DNA of 64,000 nucleotides, from positions 482,776 through 546,775 of the forward strand of contig NZ_FONX01000001.1 of NCBI RefSeq assembly GCF_900113035.1. Reading direction: 5' to 3'. Numbering within the stretch: position 1 is the stretch's first letter; every line of letters begins with the position of its first letter. Source of the stretch: Paracidovorax wautersii. GTDB taxonomy: Bacteria; Pseudomonadota; Gammaproteobacteria; Burkholderiales; Burkholderiaceae_C. Of the stretch, positions 27,296-35,212 are shown one piece after another. Made by a program: the position numbers and the translations under genes. The notes beneath the pieces are model-generated. The model had not been told where the DNA came from, made no database searches, and saw only the letters and a program-made list of their open reading frames with translations.

Positions 27296-29485
27296 TCAGT
27301 CCCGGGCCGGCTGGCCCCAGACCTGGTTGCGCCCGCGCCGCTTGGCCTCGTAGCAGGCCATGTCGGCGGCGCGCAGCAGCTGGGTCACCTGGTCTTCGCC
27401 GGCCGTGCCGGCCTCCCGCGCCACCAGGCCCAGGCTGGCGCTGACGAAGAAGCTGCGCCCCGCATACGAAGGCTCCCAGGCCGCGATGGCGGTGCGGATC
27501 AGCTCCGCGATCTCGTGGCCCCGCGCCCGCGAACACGCCGGCAGCACCACGGCGAACTCGTCGCCGCCCAGGCGCGCCGGCCAGCCCACATGGCGCACCT
27601 GCTCCTCGATGAGCCGCGCCACATGCCGCAGCACCTCGTCGCCCGCATCGTGCCCGGCCTGGTCGTTCACCACCGTGAAATGGTCCAGGTCCAGGAAGAG
27701 CACGACCAGCGTGCCCAGCTCCGCCCCGCCCTGGCCGGCCGCGCGCACCGCCGTGGCCGTGCCGGGCTGCAGCAGCTGCTGCGCGCCCATCAGCTCGCCC
27801 AGCCGTTCGACGAAGGCCTCGCGGTTGAGCAGCCCGGTGAGCGGATCGTGCCCCGCCACCCAGCCGCGCAGCTGGCGCGAGCCGCGCTCGGCCGTGATGT
27901 CCTCCAGCAGCCAGACGGTGCCGACCGCCTGGGCCTGCGCCGCCGATCCCGCAGGCCGGTGCGCCAGCACCCGCGCCCAGACGGGGCTGCCGTCCTTGCG
28001 CAGGAAGCGCACGTCGCCGTCGAAGCAGCCGTGCGCGATGAAGGCCGCCCGCACCCGCTGCAGCCACTGGGCGTATTCGGCGGGGCTGGCGTGCAGGGCC
28101 TGGGCCGGCAGGCCGTGCAGCTCGGCCGGCGCATAGCCCAGCATGCGCGCGGCATGCACGCCGGCCACGTCCAGCACGTCGCCGCGCGCAATGACGATGC
28201 CCACCGGCGCATGCGCCAGCACCGCCTCCAGGCGCGCGGCGGTCACGGCCGCATCGCGACGGTCCTGCCAGCGCTGGGCCTCCATCTGGGTGCAGACGCG
28301 CACCAGGGCATCGACCTCCCCGCGCGAGCGCGGCCAGATCCGGGCCGCCGCGCCCCGGCCGGCGCCGCCGGCTGCGTCGTGGTTCGCCACATGCGCGTTC
28401 AGCATGCGCTGGGCGCAGTGGCTCAGCTGCGACAGGGGCCGCGCCATCCACAGCATGGCCGCGCCGGACAGGAGCGCGATCGCCAGCACGCCGCCGCCCG
28501 CCATCCACCACGCGCCGCGCTGCGCGCCCTCGTCGGACGCGGCCAGCATGCCCGCGTCGCTCACCCGCGCCACCATCCACTGGGGCAGCGGCACGCCGGC
28601 CATGCTGACGACGTGGCCCGCCTCGCGGTCGGTGAAGGCGCGTCCGGTCAGCGGCTGCTCCATGCGCTGCCAGCGCGCATAGGCCAGGGCCAGGCCGGGC
28701 TCGTCTCGCACATGGCCCAGCACGCGTTCGCGCTGCGGGTGCGACAGGATCACGCCGTCGCGCGTGAAGACGATGAGCCGCGAATCGTCGCGGGCCGGCA
28801 TGGCCATGGACTGCGGCAGCAGGCCCTGGGACTGCAGCCGCAGCACCCCGGCCAGCGCGCCCGTGACGGCGCCTTCGCCCTGGCGCAGCGGCATGGTGAA
28901 CATCACGCGCGCATCGCCCGGCGTGGTGCCGATCAGGTCGGACACGAGCGGCCGGCCGTCCACCAGGGTGCGCACCAGGTAGTCGCGCTCGGCCGGGTCC
29001 AGCGCCGAGGCCTGCTGCAGCCGGCCGGACTGCAGGTTGACGCTGAGCTGCCCGTCCTTGCGCGCGATCTGCATGGCGTCGAAGAAACGCGCCGCCGGCA
29101 GGCCCTGGCGCACCAGACCTTCCAGCGACGCGGGGGCATCGAGCAGGCCCGGCGCGATGCCTTCGGCCACCGTGGCCAGCACGCGCTGGCTCTGCTCGAT
29201 CTTGCTGGCCAACAGGCGGGCCACGGTCTCGACCTCGTCGTTCTGCTGGTGCACCAGCCGCTGCAGCGCCGCCTGGCTGGCGGCCTGCGACACCAGCCAG
29301 GCCGCGCCGCCGCCGGCCAGCAGCACGGCGATCACCGCCAGCGCGACCAGCTTGGCGATCAACGCGCCGGGCAGCAGCCCGCCGGGGCCGTCGTCCGGCA
29401 CGGTGTCGAAGGGGTCTTCATGGAAGAAGCCGGCCACGCCCGCGGGGCGGGTGGCGGGCGCCGCCGCGGCCGCTGGCGGTGTCAT
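27296..29485 (-). CDS. Membrane diguanylate cyclase with periplasmic sensor and PAS domains
   Basis: 729 aa. A cytoplasmic Ala-rich tail precedes a membrane span (about 42-65), a periplasmic Cache-like sensor domain (about 75-325), a second span (about 328-347), a PAS domain (about 415-530) and a GGDEF domain with intact LGGDEF (640-644) and DPLTGLLNREAF (about 547-558). It should make cyclic di-GMP. The RxxD inhibitory site before GGDEF is not seen. The start is placed at 29485 (MTPPAAAAAP) although the frame is open to 29734. The ligand is unknown. Convergent with xdhB. Confidence 0.9.
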   Translation of the reverse strand: MTPPAAAAAPATRPAGVAGFFHEDPFDTVPDDGPGGLLPGALIAKLVALAVIAVLLAGGGAAWLVSQAASQAALQRLVHQQNDEVETVARLLASKIEQSQRVLATVAEGIAPGLLDAPASLEGLVRQGLPAARFFDAMQIARKDGQLSVNLQSGRLQQASALDPAERDYLVRTLVDGRPLVSDLIGTTPGDARVMFTMPLRQGEGAVTGALAGVLRLQSQGLLPQSMAMPARDDSRLIVFTRDGVILSHPQRERVLGHVRDEPGLALAYARWQRMEQPLTGRAFTDREAGHVVSMAGVPLPQWMVARVSDAGMLAASDEGAQRGAWWMAGGGVLAIALLSGAAMLWMARPLSQLSHCAQRMLNAHVANHDAAGGAGRGAAARIWPRSRGEVDALVRVCTQMEAQRWQDRRDAAVTAARLEAVLAHAPVGIVIARGDVLDVAGVHAARMLGYAPAELHGLPAQALHASPAEYAQWLQRVRAAFIAHGCFDGDVRFLRKDGSPVWARVLAHRPAGSAAQAQAVGTVWLLEDITAERGSRQLRGWVAGHDPLTGLLNREAFVERLGELMGAQQLLQPGTATAVRAAGQGGAELGTLVVLFLDLDHFTVVNDQAGHDAGDEVLRHVARLIEEQVRHVGWPARLGGDEFAVVLPACSRARGHEIAELIRTAIAAWEPSYAGRSFFVSASLGLVAREAGTAGEDQVTQLLRAADMACYEAKRRGRNQVWGQPARD

Positions 29486-29705
29486 GCCTGCCCCCGGGAA
29501 GAGCTGGCATCGGCAGGCGCGGGCGGCGGGGCGCAGGACATGGGGGCGGGGGCGGCTGGGCAGGTGGATGGCGGAGGGAGTTCCGCCGGTTCCATTGCAA
29601 TATACGCAGCGCCATCGACCGCCCGGGTGCGGGGCAACCCTCAGGAATCCGCCAGGAAAACCCTGACCTGCAGGCCCTCCTCCGGCCTGCGCGGCCAGCC
29701 TCTCA

Positions 29706-30329
29706 TCAGCAGCCGGCCACCTGCTGCAGCGCACCTGGCTGGGGCAGGTTCAGCACATTGCCGGTGCCTGCGATGAGGCCGTGCTCGCGCAGATGGCGCA
29801 GCACGCGCGAGAGGGTTTCGGGCGCGATGCCCAGCTGCGCGGCGATGAGGCGCTTGCGCAGGTGCAGGGTGACGCGCAGGGCGCCGTCGTCGCAGGGCTG
29901 CGCATGCTGCAGCAGCCACTGCGCGCAACGCGCTTCGGCGTCCTGCGCCAGCCGGCTCACGGCCAGCTCGGTCTGCCGGAAGTAACCTGCGGCCAGGCTG
30001 CGCACCAGGTTCTGCGCGTCCGAGGGCAAGGCCTGCACGCTGCGCTGGAAGGCCTCGATCGGCACGCTGCGCAGCTGCACGCGCGTGTCCGCGACCATGT
30101 CCACCACGCAGGGCTGGTCCACCAGCGCGCTGGCGGCGTCCAGCCAGGCCGGCCCTTCCACCACGCCGAGCTGGTGGCGCAGCAGGCCGTCCTCGCGCAG
30201 GCCCAGCAGCACGCGGCCGCTGTCCAGGTGCAAGACGCAGGCGGGCCGCTGGTGGCGCTGGCGCAGCAGCTGGCCGGCAGCCACCACCTCGACGCCGTCG
30301 AAGGGTCCAAAGAAATGATCGGGAGACAT
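29706..30329 (-). CDS. Crp/Fnr-family regulator (DNR-like, no Fe-S cysteines)
   Basis: 207 aa. An N-terminal cyclic-nucleotide-like beta barrel (about 10-110) is followed by a helix-turn-helix (about 155-195). The recognition helix APETLSRVLRHLRE contains the E..SR pattern that in FNR and DNR reads TTGA half-sites. The FNR-type N-terminal cysteine cluster is absent, so the sensor is not an FNR [4Fe-4S] centre. The start at 30329 (MSPDHFFGPFDG) is preceded by a weak site; the longer open frame to 30554 is not used. It is divergent from the porin gene, with a TTGA palindrome in between. Confidence 0.85.
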   Translation of the reverse strand: MSPDHFFGPFDGVEVVAAGQLLRQRHQRPACVLHLDSGRVLLGLREDGLLRHQLGVVEGPAWLDAASALVDQPCVVDMVADTRVQLRSVPIEAFQRSVQALPSDAQNLVRSLAAGYFRQTELAVSRLAQDAEARCAQWLLQHAQPCDDGALRVTLHLRKRLIAAQLGIAPETLSRVLRHLREHGLIAGTGNVLNLPQPGALQQVAGC

Positions 30330-30363
30330 GGCCCGACTGTGCAGGCGCACCCCGCAGGCCGTG

Positions 30364-30377
30364 TTGAGCGAAGTCAA
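30364..30377. promoter_or_regulatory. FNR/DNR-type box (TTGA-N6-TCAA)
   Basis: TTGAGCGAAGTCAA matches the core of the FNR-type site (TTGAT-N4-ATCAA) in both TTGA half-sites, with the inner T/A pair changed. It lies 35 bp before the Crp/Fnr-type gene, which carries the matching E..SR recognition residues, so autoregulation is likely. It may also act on the porin, whose start is ~230 bp away. Confidence 0.5.
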
Positions 30378-30604
30378 AGCCGCTGCAGCCGGTGCCGCGC
30401 AGGCAGGCCGTGCGATGGGCCCGTTCTGGCTCCCGGGAGTCGTAAAACAGACACATACGGCACGGAGCTTGCTTGCGACCATTGCAATTGGATACGTCTT
30501 CGCATCCAATCCGGGAGCCGCCGCCAGCCCATGGCCGAGCGGCGCGAAATCCACGACCTCCGGGCCGACCGCCTCGGCCCCCCCACCACCTGCAGGAAGA
30601 ACCC

Positions 30605-31633
30605 ATGAAAAAAACCCTGATCGCCGTCGGCGCCGCCCTGGTGTGCGGCGCAGCCGCCCATGCGCAAAGCTCCGTCACGCTGACCGGCCTGAGCGACCTC
30701 TACGTCGGCTCGATGAAGATGGCTGGCGACGCGAACCGCCGCTCCGTGGTGAACAGCGGCGGCATGACCACCTCGTGGTTCGGCTTCAAGGGCACCGAAG
30801 ACCTGGGCGGCGGCCTGAAGGCGAACTTCCAGCTGACCTCGTTCCTGCAGAACGACACCGGCACGCAAGGCCGCTTCCAGGGCGACACCTTCTTCTCGCG
30901 CGATGCCAACGTCAGCCTGTCGGGCGGCTTCGGCTCCGTGCTGCTGGGCCGCTGGATGGCGCCCAACTTCCTGCCCTCCGTGATCGGCAACCCCTTCGGT
31001 GATTCGTTCACCTTCTCGCCCCTGATCCTGCACAAGGACGTGCCCCTGTTCAACGGCTCCGGCTGGCGCGCCATGACCCCGGCCGACACCGGCTGGTCCA
31101 ACCAGATCGCCTACACCACGCCGACCTACAACGGCCTGTCGGCCAACATCCAGTACCAGTTCGGCGAGCAGGCCACGCAGAACAGCAAGCGGAACGTCGG
31201 CGCCAACTTCTTCTACTTCGGCGGCCCGCTGACCCTGACCGGCTTCTACGAGAACGCCGACGTGACCAACCCCGCCGCCACCACGCTGCTGCCCAACAAC
31301 CAGAAGTACTGGATGCTGCTGGGCGCCTACGACTTCGGCATGGTCAAGCCCTACCTGAGCTACGGCGAGAAGAAGATCGCCGACGCCTTCAGCACCAAGG
31401 GCAAGACGCTGCAGGTGGGCGCCTCCGCGCCCGTCGGCAGCACCGGCAAGCTGCTGGCCGAATGGGTCAAGACCGAGTGGTCCACGCCCGACGTGAACCG
31501 CAAGACCTTCACCATCGGCTACGACCACTTCCTGTCCAAGCGCACCGACCTCTACGCCGTGGTGATGAACGACAAGATCACCAACCAGACCAGTGGCACC
31601 AGCCTGGGCCTGGGCATCCGCCACCGCTTCTGA
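30605..31633 (+). CDS. Trimeric general porin (Gram-negative porin family, Burkholderiales type)
   Basis: 342 aa outer-membrane beta barrel. Signal peptide MKKTLIAVGAALVCGAAAHA with cleavage before QSSVTLTG. Family features are GLSDLYVG near the start, SWFGFKGTEDLGGGLKANFQ (about 58-77), SRDANVSLSGGFGSVLLGR (about 99-117) and the terminal aromatic LGLGIRHRF, the assembly signal. The gap upstream (30330-30604) holds the divergent regulatory region. A strong terminator follows. Confidence 0.93.
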   Translation: MKKTLIAVGAALVCGAAAHAQSSVTLTGLSDLYVGSMKMAGDANRRSVVNSGGMTTSWFGFKGTEDLGGGLKANFQLTSFLQNDTGTQGRFQGDTFFSRDANVSLSGGFGSVLLGRWMAPNFLPSVIGNPFGDSFTFSPLILHKDVPLFNGSGWRAMTPADTGWSNQIAYTTPTYNGLSANIQYQFGEQATQNSKRNVGANFFYFGGPLTLTGFYENADVTNPAATTLLPNNQKYWMLLGAYDFGMVKPYLSYGEKKIADAFSTKGKTLQVGASAPVGSTGKLLAEWVKTEWSTPDVNRKTFTIGYDHFLSKRTDLYAVVMNDKITNQTSGTSLGLGIRHRF

Positions 31634-31667
31634 TGGCGCGGGCGGCCTCTGGGCTGCCCCTCTCTGC

Positions 31668-31704
31668 AAAAAGGCACGCCGGAGCGATCCGGCGTGCCTT
31701 TTTT
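31668..31704. terminator. Bidirectional Rho-independent terminator (porin / glycerate kinase)
   Basis: AAAAAGGCACGCCGG-AGCGAT-CCGGCGTGCCTTTTTT forms a ten-pair GC-rich stem flanked by A and T tracts, so it can stop transcription from both the porin and the convergent glycerate kinase gene. Confidence 0.92.
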
Positions 31705-31748
31705 CATGGGCTTTTGCGGCGCAGCGCGCATGCAGGCTGCGCAGTGCG

Positions 31749-33125
31749 CTATTCAATCAATAGCGCGCGGAAGTCGTTCACGTTGGTGTGCGTGGGCCCG
31801 GTGACCAGCAGGTCGCCCAGCGCGGCGAAGTAGCCGTAGGCGTCGTTGCGGTCCAGGTGGTCGGCCACGCGGCGCTCGGCCGCGGCGGCGCGCGCCAGCG
31901 TGTCGGGCGTGACGAAGGCGCCGGCGTTGTCTTCCACACCGTCGATGCCGTCGGTATCGGCCGCCAGCGCCCACACGCCCGGCTGGCCCTGCAGCGCCTG
32001 CGCCAGGCCCAGGCAGAACTCGCCGGCACGCCCGCCGCGGCCGCGCTCGGCGCCCTCGCGGCGCGGGCGCACGGTGACAGTGGTCTCGCCACCGCTCAGG
32101 ATGATGCAGGGCCGCGCGAAGGGCTCGCCATGCAGCGCCACGGCCCGGGCCAGCGCGGCATGCACGCGGCCCACCTCGCGCGATTCGCCCTCCATCTCGT
32201 CGCTCAGGATGTGCGCCGTCCAGCCGGCCTCGCGCGCCGCCTGGGCCGCGGCCTGCAGCGACTGCCGGGGCGTGGCGATCAGCTGCACGGCATGGCCGGC
32301 GAAGAGGGCATCGCCGGGCTTCGGGGTTTCGAGCGCGCCGCTTGCCAGCCGCTCGCGCACGGCCTCGGGCACCTCGATGCGGTAGCGGCGCAGGATGTCC
32401 AGCGCGTCGGCGCAGGTGCCGGCATCGGCCACCGTGGGGCCGCTGGCGATCACCGAGACGTCGTCGCCCGGCACGTCGCTGATGGCCAGGGTCACGACCC
32501 GCGCCGGCGCGCAGGCCGCCGCCAGCCGCCCGCCCTTGATGCGCGAGAGATGCTTGCGCACGCAGTTCATTTCGGCGATGCCGGCGCCGCTTTCCAGCAG
32601 CGCCTGGTGGATGCGCTGCTTGTCCGCCAGGCTCAGGCCCTCGGCCGGCAGCGTCAGCAGCGACGAGCCGCCGCCCGAGATCAGGCACAGCACCAGGTCC
32701 TGCGGCGTCAGGCCCTGCACCAGTGCGAGCATGCGCTCGGCCGCCTGCAGCCCGGCCGCGTCGGGCACCGGGTGGGCGGCTTCCACGAGTTCGATGCGCT
32801 CCGGCAGTCCGGCCGGGCGCGGCGGCACATGGCCGTAGCGCGTCACCACCAAGCCCGAGAGGGGCGCATCCGCCGGCCAGAGCGCCTCCACGGCCTGGGC
32901 CATGGCGCCGCCGGCCTTGCCCGCGCCGATCACCACCGTGCGCCCGCCGGGCGGCGGCGCGGGCAGGTGCGCGCCCAGCGTGTGCAGCGGCTGCGCGCTG
33001 CGCACGGCGGCCTCGTAGAGCGAGCGCAGCAGCTCGCGCTGCGGCGCCGGGGCGGCGCGGGTGGAATCGGGGGCGGGAGCCGCGGCGGGCGGCGGACAGG
33101 CGTTGGCGGGGTGCAGGGCAGGCAT
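31749..33125 (-). CDS. Glycerate 2-kinase / hydroxypyruvate reductase-like (MOFRL family)
   Basis: 458 aa, cytosolic. N-terminal DUF4147 domain (GAGKAGGAMAQAVEALW, about 68-84; LISGGGSSLLTLP, about 145-157) and C-terminal MOFRL domain (SGGETTVTVRP, about 344-354; ALAADTDGIDGVEDNAGAFV). The family makes 2-phosphoglycerate from glycerate; older annotations use TtuD and hydroxypyruvate reductase. The start at 33125 is chosen over an open extension to 33197. The last residues RALLIE and the stop lie in a GCGCTATT-CAATC-AATAGCGC palindrome (31748-31768), which looks like a fragment of the dispersed repeat. Confidence 0.87.
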   Translation of the reverse strand: MPALHPANACPPPAAAPAPDSTRAAPAPQRELLRSLYEAAVRSAQPLHTLGAHLPAPPPGGRTVVIGAGKAGGAMAQAVEALWPADAPLSGLVVTRYGHVPPRPAGLPERIELVEAAHPVPDAAGLQAAERMLALVQGLTPQDLVLCLISGGGSSLLTLPAEGLSLADKQRIHQALLESGAGIAEMNCVRKHLSRIKGGRLAAACAPARVVTLAISDVPGDDVSVIASGPTVADAGTCADALDILRRYRIEVPEAVRERLASGALETPKPGDALFAGHAVQLIATPRQSLQAAAQAAREAGWTAHILSDEMEGESREVGRVHAALARAVALHGEPFARPCIILSGGETTVTVRPRREGAERGRGGRAGEFCLGLAQALQGQPGVWALAADTDGIDGVEDNAGAFVTPDTLARAAAAERRVADHLDRNDAYGYFAALGDLLVTGPTHTNVNDFRALLIE

Positions 33126-33248
33126 GGGCCGATTGTGCAGTGCCGCGCTGCGGAATGCCGGTGGACCATCCGAGACGCAGCACGCAATGTCACGCACCCG
33201 TCATCGTTTCGTCTTATGGTCGGCACTCCCCTTTGCACCGGCAGCATC

Positions 33249-35165
33249 ATGGACCTCTTCGCGCGGGAGCGGCATGGCGCCGCCCTGGATTTTCTATCCC
33301 CCGCAGCGCGGCAAGGCTGCGGCCCCCTCGCACAGCTGATGCGCAGCAGCTTGCTGCATTGCGTCTTCCAGCCCCTGGCCGACCTGCGCGAAGGCTCGAT
33401 CTACGCACACGAGGCCCTGATCCGCGGCCCCCACGGCGGCTCCCTGCACCTGCCCGACGCCCTGCTGGCCAGCGCCCGCGAAGAAGGGCTGCTGCAGGAC
33501 TTCGAGATGCTCTGCGTGGTCATCGCGCTGCAGCAATGGGGCCGCCAGGGCAGCGCGGGCCGGCTCTTTTTGAACATCAGCGCCGACACCCTGGTGCGCG
33601 CCGTGGCCTTCTGCGGCGAAGGCCTGCTGGGCAGCAAGGTGCGCAGCCTGGGCGTGGCGGCGCGCATGCTGGTGGTCGAGATCACCGAGCACGAACGCGT
33701 CTCCGACATGCCCCGGCTGCTGCGCGCGCTGCGCGCCGTGCATGCCTGCGGCGCCCGGCTGGCGCTGGACGATTTCGGCGACGGCCATTCGAGCCTGCGC
33801 CTCTGGGCCGAGGTAAAGCCCGACTTCGTGAAGATCGACAAGTACTTCGTGCGCGACATCGCGGTCCACCCCGAGAAGCTGCAGATGCTGCAGGCCATCA
33901 AGGGCATCGCCGAGGTGTTCGGCACCACGCTGGTGGCCGAGGGCATCGAAACCGACGAAGACCTGCGCGCGCTGCGCGACCTGGACATCCCCTACGGCCA
34001 GGGCTACCTGCTGGGCCGCCCGGCCCCGGCGCCGCGGCTGCTCATCGAAGAAGCCGCGCACCGGACGCTGCTGGACCGCCGCGTGGCCGTGCTGCCGCAC
34101 CAGACGCACGCCGCGCGGCCGGGCATCCTGCGCAACCTGCTGGTGGTGCATGCGCCCACCGTCACGCCCGACACGCACAACGACGAGGTGGCGCGCCTCT
34201 TCAGCACCCATACCGAACTGCACGCGCTGGCGGTGCTGGAGGGCACCCGCCCGGTGGCGCTCATCAACCGCCAGCAGTTCATGAACCACTACGCCACGCT
34301 CTACTTCCGCGAGGTGCACGGCCGCAAGCCCTGCGGCACCATCGCCAACCACGCGCCCCGCGTGGTCGAGCTGGACTGCGACGTGGACCAGCTGGTGGGC
34401 ATCCTCACCTCGCAGGACCAGCGCTACCTGAACGATGGCTTCATCGTCACCGACAACGGCCGCTACGTGGGCCTGGGCACCGGCGACCAGCTGGTGCGCA
34501 GCGTGACCGAGGCGCGCATCGAGGCCGCGCGCCACGCCAACCCGCTCACCTTCCTGCCCGGCAACATCCCCACCAGCCTGCACATGCAGCGCCTGCTGGA
34601 CGGCGGCGCCGAGTTCGTCGCCTGCTATGCCGACCTGAACCACTTCAAGCCGTTCAACGACCACTACGGCTACTGGCGCGGCGACCAGATGATCCGCCTG
34701 CTGGCGCGGCTGGCCATGTCGCACTGCGATGCGCAGCGCGACTTCGTCGGCCATGTGGGCGGCGACGACTTCATGCTGCTCTTCCAGAGCGTCAACTGGC
34801 TGCAGCGCTGCCGCGACCTGCTGGCCGACTTCAACCGCCAGTCGCTCGAACTCTTCGATGCCGAGGCCCGCGCCGCCGGCGGCATCTGGGCGGAGGACCG
34901 CCACGGCGTCAAACGCTTCTTCGACTGCACCACGCTGTCCATCGGCGCGGTGCGCATCGCGCCGGGCCACGTCCAGCATGCCGAAGAGGTCGCCAACCTC
35001 GCCGCGCTGGCCAAGCACGAAGCCAAGCTCTCGCCCAGCGGCATCGTCTGCCTGCCCGCCTCCGCCATGCAGGCCGGCCGGCCGCTCTGGACCGAGGCAC
35101 CGCCCGCGGCTGCGGCGGCTCCCGCCGCCCTGCCCCACAGCATCGTCAAGGGCCTGGCGGCCTGA
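33249..35165 (+). CDS. EAL-CBS-GGDEF protein (cyclic di-GMP turnover)
   Basis: 638 aa, soluble. The EAL phosphodiesterase domain (about 28-265) has EALIRG (55-60), LFLNIS, VVEITEHE, LALDDFGDGHSS (about 171-182) and KIDKYFVRDI, so catalysis looks possible. A CBS-like pair follows (about 290-420, VTPDTHNDEVARLF...GFIVTDNGRYVGL). The C-terminal GGDEF domain (about 430-600) has the altered motif GGDDF (504-508); Asp replacing Glu at this position can lower or abolish cyclase activity. No membrane span or signal peptide. The start at 33249 is the first ATG at the domain; an upstream ATG at 33213 is possible. Confidence 0.9.
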   Translation: MDLFARERHGAALDFLSPAARQGCGPLAQLMRSSLLHCVFQPLADLREGSIYAHEALIRGPHGGSLHLPDALLASAREEGLLQDFEMLCVVIALQQWGRQGSAGRLFLNISADTLVRAVAFCGEGLLGSKVRSLGVAARMLVVEITEHERVSDMPRLLRALRAVHACGARLALDDFGDGHSSLRLWAEVKPDFVKIDKYFVRDIAVHPEKLQMLQAIKGIAEVFGTTLVAEGIETDEDLRALRDLDIPYGQGYLLGRPAPAPRLLIEEAAHRTLLDRRVAVLPHQTHAARPGILRNLLVVHAPTVTPDTHNDEVARLFSTHTELHALAVLEGTRPVALINRQQFMNHYATLYFREVHGRKPCGTIANHAPRVVELDCDVDQLVGILTSQDQRYLNDGFIVTDNGRYVGLGTGDQLVRSVTEARIEAARHANPLTFLPGNIPTSLHMQRLLDGGAEFVACYADLNHFKPFNDHYGYWRGDQMIRLLARLAMSHCDAQRDFVGHVGGDDFMLLFQSVNWLQRCRDLLADFNRQSLELFDAEARAAGGIWAEDRHGVKRFFDCTTLSIGAVRIAPGHVQHAEEVANLAALAKHEAKLSPSGIVCLPASAMQAGRPLWTEAPPAAAAAPAALPHSIVKGLAA

Positions 35166-35212
35166 GGGACACGCAGGAGTCCCTGCGTACGGGCGCCACC
35201 TAAAATCACCTG

